Source of the DNA: Microvelia longipes
Taxonomy: Eukaryota > Arthropoda > Insecta > Hemiptera > Veliidae
DNA: 64,000 nucleotides
Direction of reading: 5' to 3'
Assembly: GCA_018340805.1 (NCBI GenBank)
Contig: JACMZG010001913.1
Location: 34,083,989-34,147,988, forward strand
In this document: piece after piece, positions 20,341-32,456 of the stretch
Position numbering within the stretch: position 1 is the first letter of the stretch
Layout: every line of letters starts with the position of its first letter
The notes under the pieces: generated by a model
The model's database searches: none
The model's input: the letters and a program-made list of their open reading frames with translations, nothing else
What the model was told of the DNA's origin: nothing
Translations under genes and position numbers: made by a program

Positions 20341-21206
20341 AAGTGGTTTTAAAATTGTTTAAACTCATTTTTAATTATTTCTTCTTCCTAGTCTTTTTAG
20401 CAAACAACAGAAGCATAGAATAGATTAAGATGCTTTTTAATCGAATGAAAGTAGACAACCAAAAAATATGAAAATTAGGATATAAAAGTAGGTCATGACC
20501 AAAAGAAGAAAAATAAAGCATCTGGTACAAGTAAACACTTGCTTCACGTCGAGTAAAAGATTACCCTTGGGTGAAAAGGGATACGGAACGAAATCGTGAA
20601 AATCGTTATCTAGTTGAGAAAAATTTCCCCCTTAGAGTCAGGATATGACTTCAATTCCCAGATTTATGTCTTGCTTTTAACACAATACCCTAGTTTTCTC
20701 AATAAAAAGCTATAAAACGAAATTTTTCGGTATAAACATAAAAAAATGAATGGAACCGAAATGAAATAACAAAATTGAGTGACACAGAGAGATAGCAACA
20801 CAAAAATTATGCTAAATCAATTAAAGTAGAGTTGTAACAAGGAATTGTCAACTGGAATCTACTTATCTAAGTGAAATAATTTTTAGTTAAAATAAATATT
20901 TTGTTAAAAAAGGAATTGATTTAGAGAGATCGAGGTTTAGGCAAACAAAAATTAAAGTCAACCAGTCAAGTAAATACGTTTTCAGAGTAAATAAGTGAGA
21001 AAATAACAAGAAAGAAAAGAGAATTATTAAATAACAACAGGTTTTAAGTAAATTCTGTCGCAGAGGACCACAAGCCTGGCGAATTCCCTTTGACAAGCGT
21101 GCTTCTTTGCCCTTTGAAATTTTTATTTTGCTTATATGTTCTGTTCATGATTCATAACCTCTGCAGTAGCATTACTACTCGTAACTCATTTTTTCCGAAT
21201 TCCATC
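20341..21206. other. Intergenic stretch, no gene seen
   Basis: A-rich, with no repeat or frame that I can support. The minus-strand frame at 20,887-21,096 is rich in L, F and S and not recognised. Confidence 0.35.
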
Positions 21207-21349
21207 AAAAAGTATGCGCATATTTATCCTACAGGTTCTTTAAAAGTATGCGCATATTTATCCTACAGGTTATTTAAAAGTATGCGCATATTTATCCTAC
21301 AGGTTTTTTAAAAGTATGCGCATATTTATCCTACAGGTTATTTAAAAGT
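21207..21349 (+). repeat. Tandem repeat, ~33-bp unit x 4
   Basis: Four nearly identical units built on agtatgcgcatatttatcct followed by acaggtt-ttta. The last unit passes into unique sequence at acggttatc. Confidence 0.9.
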
Positions 21350-21486
21350 ACGGTTATCATTCCAAAATTAGAAATACACAGCATTACTGGTACTAATATC
21401 AAGTTCAGATTATCTTAATTTTTTGAATATTTATGCGCATGTCCTTTCAAAGATTGGGAAACAATTGAGTAACAAGTAGTAATATG

Positions 21487-22645
21487 AGTCACCCGTGGTG
21501 TAGTGGTTCAGGTATGCTGCCAATACACAGAATGAATGGACTTTAAACTTCCAAGTTTATTTAGTCATGGGTTAAATCCCAGCACCGGCCTCTGGGATTT
21601 TAATGAGAGGGATAAAAATTCTGCGTACCGCGTCCTTCAGAAGCAGGGTTGGCACCTGGGTGGGGAAAATTAAAAAACCCACATGGGCAAAATGGGCAAA
21701 ACCCACCCTATTTTACCCGGGTTTTTTACTGGGTTTTTATTCATTAATTTAGTTTTTTATAATAAAGCTTGTTGTTTCCTTGGGAAATTAGCTAAAAATA
21801 AATAAAATAATTATAAAAAGTATAATTAGGTTATTCTGCATATGTTCTATGCATGTAAAAAATCAAGGCATTGGTATACATATATGTGCTCTTATTTTTA
21901 TTAAACTTTTTTTTACATATTTATTGAGTATGTTAAATGTTTAGGAAAAAAATATTAATTTACAAAATTATAACAAACACAAATTAAATTTTAAATTTGG
22001 AGGAAATAAACAAAAATTGTCAAATTATTTTCAAAGTTATTAAAGAATATCTTATCATCAGACTACTGATCAAACTAAAAATAATAAAAAATAACTAAAA
22101 ATTGAACTAGTAAATTATAATAAAAAATATAAATAAAAGTTTAAAAAACTCCAATACAAAAATACCTGAAGGTATTTTCAATGTTTGCACTTCAAAAATA
22201 TGATTAAGCACTGTTTTGGGAGTTATTTATTTTTCTACCAAATTTATGTAGTGGGCATTTTCTGGAAAGGGAAATGTTATAAAATTTTGAATTATGTAGG
22301 TTTTCTGAGGGCTTTATATATTTTAACCAATTTTTCTGCCTTTTCTGTGCCCAGGCGGATTTGACCAAACTATGCCAAAAGTTGAAAAAAGTCTTTCTAT
22401 GGAAGCATTGCCGGCTGGACAAGATAAGAGATTAGAAAAAAATATACAAACCCATTTTACCCATTAAACCCAAAAAACCCGGGTGGGCTGGGTTTTTACA
22501 ATTAAACCCGGGTTTTTGCCAACCCTGTATTCAGAAGGGACGTAAAGCCGGTGGTCTCGAGACTGTGCGTTGTCAGGTACTCGTTAAAGATCCCTTACCC
22601 TAAATGAAACTGGGTATAGGCAAAATTTAAGACCCTCATAGTAGA
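21487..22645 (+). repeat. tRNA-derived SINE with Deu-like core, split by a hAT-like element
   Basis: 5' part has a tRNA-like A box (gtggtgtagtggttcaggta) and B box (gggttaaatccca), then gcgtaccgcgtccttcagaag. After the insertion it resumes with ggacgtaaagccggtggtct and ctcgttaaagatccc, which resembles the conserved core of DeuSINEs. The host part is about 270 bp in total. Confidence 0.7.
21644..22529. mobile_element. Non-autonomous hAT-like element
   Basis: Ends are cagggttggc and gccaaccctg, the usual start of many hAT elements. Inside each end are repeated aaacccgggt-type words. The 8-bp duplication TTCAGAAG flanks it (21,636-21,643 and 22,530-22,537), the correct length for hAT. About 886 bp, AT-rich centre, no transposase frame. 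Two extra bases (ta) lie between the right end and the duplication. Confidence 0.85.
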
Positions 22646-23454
22646 TTCATTATAATACTATACTGTTTTTGTCTTGTAGTTTAAAGTGTGTGGAGGTTTG
22701 GTTTAACAGTGTGGGCACGTGTTGTTCCTAGTTTTCACTAGACTATAAGAGTCAGTGAAAATATGTATGATTGCTTGGAAAAAGCATGAGAGGAGCCATA
22801 GAAATTCACGGCTCTTCTGTCTAGATTAGATAAAATATACCTATACTTGAAATTAAAAGGAGTACAACACTATTTTAGGGAGCTGGCTATTAGGGCCCAA
22901 CAACGTGGCCTACTTGCCTGGTAGTTACAACCACTCCCCCCATATTACTATCACTATCACTAACAAGCAGTAATGATACAGCTCTAGGATATGAGTTATG
23001 AACAGAATATTCAAGCAAAGAGAAGCACCTATTTCAAACAAAATTTCCCAGGTTTCCCTAAAAACCAAGCTGGAGTTGACACGATCATTTTAAGTGACCA
23101 AAAAGTCGAAGAAAACATGGCAAAAGCCGTAAACTAAAATTAAGGCCGGTAAACACCAAATTTTGAGTGGGGTTTCGTTTTCAATTTTCTTTGTGAAAAA
23201 TCATAAAACCAGTCCTAAGTCTGAATACCAAGGTGACCAAAAAGTATGTGAAAAACAGTGGTTAAAACTAAAACACATTAAAGTTTGGTCGGAAACAACA
23301 AATTTTAAGTAGGAAATCGTTTTTAATGTTTTTGAGCCTCTGGCTTGAATGAACATGGTCTGGAGTCGTTACACGAACTTAAAATACTTAACAATATGGT
23401 ATCCGGGTTCAAATTTTGGTAAGGTCGGTCATTTGTTATCGAGCTTTTATTATT
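22646..23454. other. Intergenic stretch, no gene seen
   Basis: Two partly similar segments (about 23,080-23,190 and 23,215-23,320, sharing gtgaccaaaaagt and aaattttgagt/aaattttaagt words) suggest an old local duplication. No gene is supported. Confidence 0.35.
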
Positions 23455-23700
23455 TTTTAATAGGTCCGCATGCCGGGCGAATTCACTTTGAAGTGCGTAC
23501 TTAACAATCCATTTCTTGCGTGAGTTTCCCGTTTATGCTTCATAACTTGAGCCGTAGTATTAGTGATAGTCACTAATCTTGCCAGTATATTTCAAAGGAA
23601 ATGTGCTAAATCTTTCAAAGATAAGCATTAACACAACTTTGAATTCGTGCAAATAATAGTGTGCAACGCCAACTTTAGAAGAATAAGCATGTTAGTATAA
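23455..23700 (+). repeat. R2 repeat copy
   Basis: Clear R2 order: ggtccgcatgccgggcgaat, gtgcgtact, catttcttgcgtgagtttcc, cgtttatgcttcataacttg, caaaggaaatgtgcta, then gtgcaaataatagtgtgcaa. Best plus-orientation reference copy in the window. Confidence 0.7.
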
Positions 23701-23855
23701 TTAATGGAATAAATTAACGCATTTCGTTAGAAAAATCTAACCACGCCAAGGAGTATCACCACTGGGTGATTCCTCCTATCAAGACTGCCAAGTCACTTTA
23801 CCAACATTAGCACTATGTCAAATACATTTATTGTAGACAATAATCAATAAAGTAA

Positions 23856-23880
23856 AAAAAAAAAAAAAAAAAAAAAAGTT
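23856..23880 (+). repeat. Poly(A) tract
   Basis: About 23 consecutive A bases after aataaagt. Could be the tail of a retroposed fragment, but the source upstream is not recognised. Confidence 0.6.
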
Positions 23881-23944
23881 AGAAAAATCAAAAAAATGAG
23901 TAACTAGTACTAATGGTACCGGTCACGTAATAAAGCATTAGCGG

Positions 23945-24200
23945 AAAACTTGCTTCCCGCCTCCGTGGTCGAGGACCTTAAAAAGTCACTATTTATACTG
24001 ACCTGACACCAAGGAGGTCTAGGGTTCACATCCTAGGTTAAACTCTCAGTTTATAAAAGATTCTCGGTCAAATTAATAATACCTTATATCAACCTTAGAA
24101 TACATTTGGAGCCTAGCAGTTGCCACATCCGCCTAGGGTTGTTCCCGCAGTGGTTATCCTTAATGAGCCGGTTCTAAACGGGCATTATTATTACATCGGG
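23945..24200 (+). repeat. tRNA-derived SINE, same family as 8.7-9.0 kb
   Basis: tRNA-like A box gcctccgtggtcgaggacct, B-box-like ggtctagggttcacatccta, and the family 3' end gagccggttctaaacgggca followed by ttattatta. Confidence 0.75.
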
Positions 24201-24204
24201 AAAC

Positions 24205-24290
24205 GTTAGCAAGAAATGGATTGTGAAAGACGTATTTCAAAGAAAATTCGCTACGCATGCGGACATCCGCGTCAGCATTTTATTTAATAC
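24205..24290 (-). repeat. R2 fragment
   Basis: Minus strand reads gcggatgtccgcatgcgtag, gcgaattttctttgaaatac and tccatttcttgctaacg. It follows the SINE directly. Confidence 0.55.
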
Positions 24291-24727
24291 GAAAGAGTGA
24301 CCATTCAGTTTTGCCAAGTTTAAAACTAGAAAACTTTGTCTATTAAAAGTTGTTGGCCCCTACCACTTACACCACCAAACAACCATAACAAATACTTAAT
24401 GTACAGCAAAATCTAATACACTCAACTAAGCTGTAATTACGGTTAATGCCAGACTAATTATTGAGCCTCTTAAACGCTATATTTACTCAATTAATTCAAT
24501 ATTATAATGGAATGAAAAAGTTCTCAAAAGTTCTTTAAAAGAAGGATAAAAACTTACATAAATAGGATGTTATTCTATTTTCATACCTGAAACAAATAAA
24601 CAAAATAAAGAAGTTAAAATATGTCATGACTACAACACAACAGTTGTCAATGTAAAATAGATTTTAACACACTAGAGTTTTTATTTACGGGGCAAAATGT
24701 AGTTTTCCTATATATATTGTTTTGTGT
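24291..24727. other. Intergenic, no gene seen
   Basis: AT-rich, nothing supported. Confidence 0.35.
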
Positions 24728-24753
24728 TTATATATATTATTATATATTATATA

Positions 24754-24820
<67 letters not shown>

Positions 24821-24822
24821 CG
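24728..24822. repeat. (TA)n microsatellite
   Basis: Alternating TA with phase breaks. Confidence 0.95.
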
Positions 24823-26304
24823 ACACTAAATAAATAATTAAAAATAATGAAACAAAACCATGTCATCATTAAAATCATGATACAATATTATATCCGTTAT
24901 TCAAACTTTTGGATAAAAAAGATACAATTTGCAAAATAAATATAATTTAAAATAAGTAGGATAATCTTAACAAAAAATGGAGCAATGCCTTTGGGAAATC
25001 AGTTGCTTCGCTCGCTTTCCAACTCGTAATAACAACTAAGCGAGAAGAAATTCATAGTAAAAAAAACTCAAGAATATTATTGAATAGAAGTCAACCAATA
25101 ATGTATTGTAAGATTTTATTTCTTATTTTATACATTTTTTTCATATTTTCTTTCTTAACATTAGACTTACACATATATATTCTAAGAATGAAGAAAAGAT
25201 CAAAAATATATTTAAGTATTTTCATCTCCTCCCGAAAAAAGTGTGTGTAACATCAAAAAAATAAAAAAGCAATAAAATATGTTAAGAAAATGGAAAAATA
25301 AGAAAATTTTCTACATATGGCTGACAGAACCAGAGCAATTTATCAAAATTGGAAATGTAATTTTGTGTTTTCTTGTGCTTCCCCCCTTTTCTTTCTACAC
25401 CAAGTTAATGCTTTATTGGAGATAAAGTTAATGCAGGAACGTATAAGTTAGATTTCGATTAAATAAACCGTTTTCGTATAAATGAATTGTAAAGTAGCAA
25501 AGATAGACACTAAATTTAAAATTTAAAAACTTTCAGTTCTGAAACTAAATAAATTAGGAGTATTATTTTCAATTTTCATCCATATTTTAAAATAGCTAAT
25601 AAGACCTGAACGTCTTTGAGATATACTAAAAATTGTGTCAAGAATTTCAAAATATAATACATTTACAAACAAGCATTTCAAATATACAGGGAGGCCAAAA
25701 AGTCTACCCCCTCTAAATTTGAACCGTATAAAATAAGTTTTGAAACTTGAAGGGTGTTCTTTATGTATAGTAAAGTTTTTTGGTATTGACCATTTGGACG
25801 CAGCACACCATCGGAGTGAGTGGAGCCCTACGACACTCAACTTTGTAATGTCAAATTGGACCCACTATTTTTTCTTTCCTGTTTCAAATATATGACCAAA
25901 ATAATTACTATTTTGTTTTTTGATTTTATCACTAATAGTTTTCCCGGTATGGAGGAGCAAAAATATAAAAGTGCCAAAAAAAATAGTTACAAAATTATTT
26001 TTATACGTGACTTGTATTCCTTTGGTTAAACTTATGATTGACAATTATTTTTCTTTGGGTAAAATAAATAGTGCTTTATTCTTTATTCTTGGATATTTTT
26101 CTCCATCACTAATAGTTCGCCCTTTAAAAGGTCAATAAAGGCACAAAACTTAAGTCAAAAAACATGAGCTGGTAGAGAAAATTGACCAAGCAAAAAACAT
26201 TATTTATTTTACCTAAGAAACACAAAATTATCCATAAAAATTTATTATTTTGGAGCCCTTTTACAGTTTTGCCCCTCCATAGAGGGTAAACTATCAGTAA
26301 GAAA
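24823..26304. other. Intergenic; possible Tc1/mariner-like end near 25,687
   Basis: tacagggaggccaaaaagtc at 25,685-25,704 resembles the terminal motif of some Tc1/mariner-type elements. No matching inverted end or transposase was found nearby, so this is weak. A tiny R1-like word (cttcgctcg) occurs at 25,007. No gene is supported. Confidence 0.25.
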
Positions 26305-27180
26305 AAAATCGGTTACGGGGTACCTCGGAACTTTTCCTCACCCTTCGGACTCGCTTCGCTCGTCCTCAGAATAGGATGGTTACCAGTCATTTTTTAACAA
26401 AAACACATTTCTCGAAGTAAATAATGGCGGCTTGATATCACTTCAGTATTCAAGCATATTTTTTCTCGATTATTTTTAACAAATAATAATTTAATTAGTA
26501 TAAAAAAAGTATTAGTATAAATATTTGAATTTTTGGCGGAAATTTGTAACATTGACAAATGTAAACAAACTATTACGTTTAACAAAAGTGTCGCACTAAT
26601 TAATAATTAAGTTCGCTTATAACCTTCAAACTAATTAGTAGATTGTGATCGGAGATTTTTATATTTGTTCCTATTTTTTTTGCGGTTCCAACGACGCGTT
26701 ATACGTCAAAAACAAGGCGTGTATACTTTTGGTGTTATTAAGCGTCAACATTTTAAATTTCAAAAGTAAATAATTTCAAAATGGCGGCTAATATCAAAAC
26801 GAAATTCGGAAGATTTGTTGTCATATTGGGAGGTATATTCCCGCCAAATTTGTAGTTCATCGGGTCATTCTTCGATTTTTTACGTTTTTTTTTTAATTTG
26901 ACTAAGCAAATGGGGTAATGGTGAAATAAAAGTTAGATATTCCGGGCAGCACAACTAGACCCAAAGACTGATTTTTGTACTAAGTTTCAACTATCTAGCA
27001 TAAAAGCAGTTGGAGTTATGCGTGACGCACACACACAGACATCAAGCTAAAATCGGTTCAGATGGTCCTAAAAACACCTAAAATTGATAATTCAAGGGAA
27101 ATCTCGGGTTAAAATGTTTTGGGAGAAACCAATACTTTTCCTTTATATACCTTCAGTATAAAAAGGTAAGGAAAAGTAAA
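26305..27180 (-). repeat. R1 repeat, long minus-strand copy
   Basis: 3' end at 26,305 (plus reads aatcggttacggggtacctc, then cggactcgcttcgctcgtcc). The 5' end at about 27,180 is the recurring start ggaaaagtattgg / ttacttttccttacc. At about 870 bp it is the longest R1 copy here; the 5S-like part is not clear in it. Confidence 0.6.
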
Positions 27181-27209
27181 AATATATAGAATAAAATAGA
27201 TAGGATGGA

Positions 27210-27310
27210 GAGGGATGATAAAATAAAATGTACTTATTTTATTTTATGATCTTATGATTATTTTATTTTGATGATAAAATAAAATGTACTTATTTTATTT
27301 TATCATTCTA
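27210..27310. repeat. AT-rich tandem/palindromic repeat
   Basis: gataaaataaaatgtactta occurs twice within 70 bp, each followed by ttttattttat, so each copy is itself nearly palindromic. Confidence 0.7.
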
Positions 27311-28229
27311 TCTCAGCATTTTTGAAATCCCCATCGGCTCAGCCCTAGCTAAGTTTATAATACCATTGTATATCTATATTATAGGTGTTGATGACCATAG
27401 TGTTTAGCATCTAATTGTAATAAAATAAATTAAATAAAAATCTATGTAATTGAAGTAATTTAAAAGAAATAAAACGGAAAGACAAATTAATTTAAATTCC
27501 TTCTTTGGGAGATGTTAAAAACAAATTTCTAAACTCACATTAAGAATTCTTAAAACACCGTGATAAGTGATTCCCTAATTTCCGTATCTCTCATTTCACA
27601 AAAACGCTAACGTAATAACTTTATGATTTTCAAATTATTTTAAAAAGCAAAAAATCTTAAAATATTTCCCAAGGAGTTTTACGAAGAAGTTTTTAACTGT
27701 CACAAGTGTTGCATGGTTTTCCATTTCAAATTTGCTCCCTTTATGAAGGGTTTTTCTCTTATACCATACTTTGAAATAACAATATCTTTATTATATTGCC
27801 ACTAAAGTTCCTTTTTCGCTCAAAAAACTTTCTTCTTTATTTTTAGCTCTATGAAAACTTGTTTATAAATTCAAGGAAAGAAAGCGACAGCATAGAGTTT
27901 TTAGTATGTAGAGTATCATGCATGCCAGCTTATACGTTCAAGCCTCGTTATTGCTATTTCTTGTAGTTGTTTCAAAAAACCTTTCTATTTAAAAAGCTTT
28001 TTATCCTTATTTCTAATTCTAGAAAATAACGAATTTTCAAAGGACAATTTACGTAAAAGTAGTTAAGATGAATATTGCTACAGGTATACAATCTTTAAGA
28101 AGAGGTAATTTTATCAAGTAATACATTGTAATCTCCAATAGCGATTTTATAGATTGATGTAACGTAAGTCAAGATCACTTTTATTTATTTGAATAAAAGT
28201 ATGACACAAGTCTTTTTATTTTTTCTCAC
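27311..28229. other. Intergenic stretch, no gene seen
   Basis: Nothing supported. Confidence 0.35.
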
Positions 28230-28445
28230 CTGCTACAGATATAAGGAAAGGTTTGTATTTTCATTAAATATCCGAAACTGAGGTTCCGACGTAAATATCC
28301 GTGGCAGGCATTTCCATGATGTTCTGAGCAGTTTTCATCATGCTGTCTCTGTCAAGTCCCGCTGTGTTTATGCAGAAAAGTTGAGATTTGTCACAAAAAC
28401 AGACATCAGGTCTAGTTGCCCAGCCCAAAAGGTGATATTTTTCGG
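28230..28445 (+). repeat. R1 repeat, 5' fragment
   Basis: Carries gataaggaaaggtttgtatt, ccgtggcaggc..., gtgtttatgcagaaaagttg and gacatcaggtctagttg in the order of the R1 5' half. The 3' half is absent. Confidence 0.5.
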
Positions 28446-29117
28446 ACTACAATAACCTTTTTTGTTGCCATCAAAAATTAAAAAAAAACACAAAATTTCA
28501 TTGTAATATGAGTGCCATTTTAGAAATATTTAAAAAAATCAACGGTCAATAAATTTTAATTTTGAAGTTAAAGCAAATTTTTAGCGCATTTTCTTATACT
28601 TTTAAACCCCTCTATAAGTTGTCAACTTAAACAAAAATGTATTTAATTTTATCTTAACTTTACATACATTTATTTTTTGCTCCTAAATTAATATAATAAT
28701 CACACTTTTTATCACACGTTGTAATGTTAACCTCTGTTAAAAAGTAAGAAGTAGACAAATAACGGGGGTTTCTAGAACAGACCCGCACTAATTCCGTTTC
28801 TAATGTTTATTATCTTTTTGTACCTTTTTCTCTTAGCTAAACGACAAGGGTGATTCCGAGTAATATAATGTTATTAACATAAGTAGTATCATTGTTAGCA
28901 ATGTTTTTATTTTTTATGACTTGTCTGCAGTAATAATAATATAAAAAAACAGCAAAGCAGTTTTCATAAAATTTAATGTTTGAATTTTAAAAGAAAAAAA
29001 TATTATAGTTATTTATTTCTTAGAGAGAAAAATAATAAGAGATGAGAAAATTTTAAACTTAAAAATTATCGTTTTAAATAAACTTAAACTACAATATTAT
29101 TTTTTAAATGATTAAAA
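28446..29117. other. Intergenic stretch, no gene seen
   Basis: AT-rich, nothing supported. Confidence 0.35.
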
Positions 29118-29661
29118 ACTCGGGTACGGGGTAATTCGGAGCTTTTCCTTGTCATACAGAATTTGCGACGCACATCCTCAGAAAATAGCTATCATCAATT
29201 TATGCAGTACGTCTTCCAACTCGTTTTACTCGTCCTTAAACGGTAAAACGTCCGTTTTATTTCCACCTATTCTACAGGTGGAATATATCATAGGTGGAAT
29301 ATATCATAGGTGGAATATATAGGTGGATAGGTCACCTAAGTGATCCTGAATATTAGAGTTCCAATATACACAGATATACAACCCATATTGGAATGCATTT
29401 TGGTACACGTATTTATTACCTATAGGGATACATTCGTCGCAAATTTAAAATCTATTTCGAAAATCATTTCGACTTTTAAAAATTTGTTAAAAACAGTAAA
29501 CAAAGCATTATTCTATCATCATATCATTTTGATACTACCGAGTTTTGCAAACATGAAAAACACAATATTGTGCGAGAGACACAAGGAAATGTAACAAGCA
29601 AAATGCAATGCTACATCTGGGAACTGTTCCATCTTGATGGCTCGACATAATGTCATATCCC

Positions 29662-29704
29662 ACTCTGTTTCGTTACGTCTAACTCATCAGGGCGCCGACA
29701 GAGC
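29662..29704 (-). ncRNA. Hammerhead ribozyme, loopless stem I form
   Basis: Minus strand: GCTCTGT, cleavage C, GGCGCC, CTGATGA, GTTA-GACG-TAAC, GAAA, CAGAGT. Stem III pairs throughout with one G-U at the outer end. Same design as 17,672-17,714, with one loop change. Confidence 0.8.
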
Positions 29705-29999
29705 CTGAACTCACTCTGACCTTCAATTAATTCCGAAGAATATAATGTGAAGAATATCAAGTATGACGAATGTCGAATGATGGAACAGTTCCCAGATGTA
29801 GCATTGCATTTTGCTTGTTACATTTCCTTGGTGTCTCTCGCACAATTATATTGTGTCAACAATTCATGTTTTGCAAAACTCGGTAGTATCAAATGATATA
29901 TGTGCTTGCCATGCAAATGATGGGTAAAGAGCACCGCTTGTCTCTGGTAAGTACTTCACATTATATTCTCGGAATTAATGAAGGTCAGAGTGAGTTCAG

Positions 30000-30042
30000 G
30001 CTCTGTCGGCGCCCTGATGAGTTAGACGTAACGAAACAGGGT
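30000..30042 (+). ncRNA. Hammerhead ribozyme, loopless stem I form
   Basis: GCTCTGT (30,000-30,006), C, GGCGCC, CTGATGA, GTTA-GACG-TAAC, GAAA (30,033-30,036), CAGGGT. Stem III keeps pairing through two G-U wobbles, so changes relative to the other copies preserve the helix. Confidence 0.8.
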
Positions 30043-30530
30043 GGGATATGACATTATGTCGAGCCATCAAGTATGACGAATGTCGAATGATGGAACAGTT
30101 CCAGATGTAGCATTGCATTGCTTGTTACATTTCCTTGGTGTCTCGCACAATTATATTGTGTCAAAGCATTATTCAATAAAAAAATTGAACTAATGCTCAT
30201 AACAAGATGAAATTAGCTAATCTTATATAGTACCTGTATACATAGTACCTGCATGGTAAATTTTAATATTGATATAATATGTTTTGCATATTTAAATTAA
30301 TTAGAACAACTAAACCTAACTATTGGGTTTCAACTAAGTTTCTAACTCTACGACTAACACACACAAGGCTACGATGATAACAAAAACACACACATACGAA
30401 AAGACAACTTTTAAAACCCACTCAGAAAGTATTTAAAACCCCTGAAACGAATAATTTAGGTAATACACGGTTTCAAATGTTTAGTGAAAACACAATACTT
30501 TTCCTATGGTATAAACGTGGGAAAATAATA

Positions 30531-31334
30531 ACTTAGGTTAAGAACTGTAATAAAAGCGAACAACGAAAAGTTGCGCAAACGTTACTACTAAGCTGTCGAG
30601 TGAAATAAAAAATTCTAAATCCATAATGCCGTATTCTTAGAACAAAAGAATTAAATCAAGTGTACACGAATGCTAGAATCATATTGTTTTGTAAACCTGC
30701 CAAAAAATGGGTTATAAAATTGATAGTAAAAATTTTCGTGAAACTGCTTGTGTGGAAAATACTGAGAGGTCGGGATGAAAAATGATGCCGCACTACGAGG
30801 AGAAATACAGAGGAGCAACATTACCGAGCTCTATCATAGTATATAAAGGTATTATTGAAAACTTACAAGAAAAATATCTGCCGTAATATTATGTTTCTTT
30901 ACATGATGGATTGACTAATGTCTCCATCCCGAATTGCATGCTTCATAAAAAATATTTATAAACTTCTTATAAAATAAGCTATAACTTTGAAATTATAAAG
31001 TATTAAATCTATTGGTAATAGCAAATATTTTCGTCATTCAATACATGCAAGATTGATTGGATAAAAATATAATAATTCTAGCAAAAGGGTATATTTCACA
31101 ATAATAAAATTCGCCTGAGCAAACGGTAACCTAAAATTATCCCATTATCCCACTTGATAATATTATTTCTTGTGTCCCCTGATGTAATAAATTATACAAC
31201 AGCTTGTCTCCCAGATAGTCAGGGCTTATAGCTTAAATAATCAAGTTAGTCTTTTAGTAAAAAGATCTCTCACTAAAAGAATCATGAGTTAAGAATAAAA
31301 TGTAGATCCTGAGAAGTAGTTTTAAAATATATAA
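30531..31334. other. Intergenic stretch, no gene seen
   Basis: Nothing supported. Confidence 0.35.
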
Positions 31335-31699
31335 AAACTCTGGCGCGGTGGGTCGCGTTTTAGGCGAATTTCCTCTGGAATGCGTATTTCCGGGCTTAAA
31401 GATTCATTTCTTGTTTAAAGATATGGTTCATCATTTTATCATCATTCATAATTTGAATAGTCACTACTTATCATACTGTACTACTTAAAAATATTTTTTT
31501 CTGTATTTTACAAAGGAAATCTGCAAAAATATCCAGTTAGTTATACAAAACTATGACTCTAAAATTGGCAGTGCACATCATTATGTCCACTAGTTTAATG
31601 CACAGTTGGTGCTTATTCTTTAACGCAGTTCCTTTGAAAAATACAAAAAAACTTAGTTACGAAACTTGATAATTGATTAACTGCTCACGTTATAAAGTA
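31335..31699. repeat. R2 foldback copy
   Basis: First half is plus-oriented R2 (ggcgaatttcctctggaatg, catttcttg, caaaggaaatctgc). The second half is R2 in reverse (actctaaaattggcagtgca, cagttcctttgaaaaatac, taactgctcacgttataaag). The inverted design may be the native form of R2. Confidence 0.65.
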
Positions 31700-31790
31700 T
31701 GAACCGGAACCTAAGGATTTCCATCGGGGTTGAACCCGGACTGTCTGGGTAGCAAGGGCACTTGCTTACCTCCAATAAAACATTTGAAAC
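31700..31790 (-). repeat. tRNA-like SINE head
   Basis: Minus strand has a B-box-like gtccgggttcaaccccgatg preceded by a tRNA-like region with caagtgcccttgctaccc. There is no acceptor-stem pairing, so it is not a functional tRNA. Confidence 0.45.
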
Positions 31791-32446
31791 AGTAATTAAA
31801 ATAAATTCGTAATACTAAACAGCCAAGATAGTACAAATAATACTTAAGTACAAAAATGGAACTTTAAACACTAAGGGTGTTGAACATTTCTTCACATAAG
31901 AACTTAAATTAGATGTGTAGTCAATTTTTTTGTGAAAATATCTACACATGAACGAAATATACTCGTGAAAAATGTAGATGAGGGTTGTTAGCAAGCTACT
32001 TAAAGAGACACAGTTTAACGCGTAACACCAATAATAAAATTTATAACCTCAATAAAACTCTAAACTGTTCTTATTCATAGTGTTCAAACCATAAATCAAA
32101 AAGTTTCCTTTAAAGCCGTATTTTGAAAAAAAATGCAAGGATTTACTACAAAACGGATTTTCTTAACAACTTCTCTTCTTCAGATTAAATAGCCATAAAT
32201 ATTTCTCATCTACAAAAATAAAGAAAAATATAAAAGCGGGAAATTTTAAAAGTCAATTTCAAAATAAAAAGACATTTATGTCAACAAATAAAAGCGTCAG
32301 TGTTGTCAAAAGATGTATCCACAAATAGAGTTAAATTTATAAATAAATCTATCGATAAAAAATGTATTTAAAATGTTTTTTAAAAAACCCACATTGATGA
32401 AAATAAGAAGTTTTAAAATTAATACAGTGTAAAAAGGTGCACGGGG
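31791..32446. other. Intergenic stretch up to an assembly gap
   Basis: No gene seen. Ends at ten Ns (32,447-32,456). Confidence 0.5.
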
Positions 32447-32456
32447 NNNNNNNNNN

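Larger units (their letters stand above)
29514..30161. mobile_element. Composite hammerhead element with 13-bp target duplication
   Basis: Flanked by CAAAGCATTATTC at 29,501-29,513 and 30,162-30,174. Order inside: inverted end block (29,524-29,634), inverted hammerhead block (29,635-29,757), forward end block (29,758-29,897), a spacer of ~57 bp, forward hammerhead block (about 29,955-30,068) and forward end block (30,069-30,161). End blocks share tttgatactaccg/cggtagtatcaaa, gcaatgctacatctgggaac and attgtgcgagagacac. A 13-bp duplication of this kind points to retro-insertion, not to a cut-and-paste transposon. No coding capacity. Confidence 0.8.
29118..30530 (-). repeat. R1 repeat, minus strand, split by the hammerhead element
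   Basis: 3' end at 29,118 (plus: gggtacggggtaattcggag) and 5' start near 30,530 (plus: aacacaatacttttcc). The parts outside 29,514-30,161 add up to about 760 bp. Includes a short direct repeat of ggtggaatatatcata at 29,276-29,325. Confidence 0.6.

Noticed and set aside
22040..22075. CTGATGATAAG on minus inside the hAT-like element, with GAAA 20 bp later
   Set aside because: Only 3 bp of stem II and no convincing stem I or III; likely chance in AT-rich DNA.
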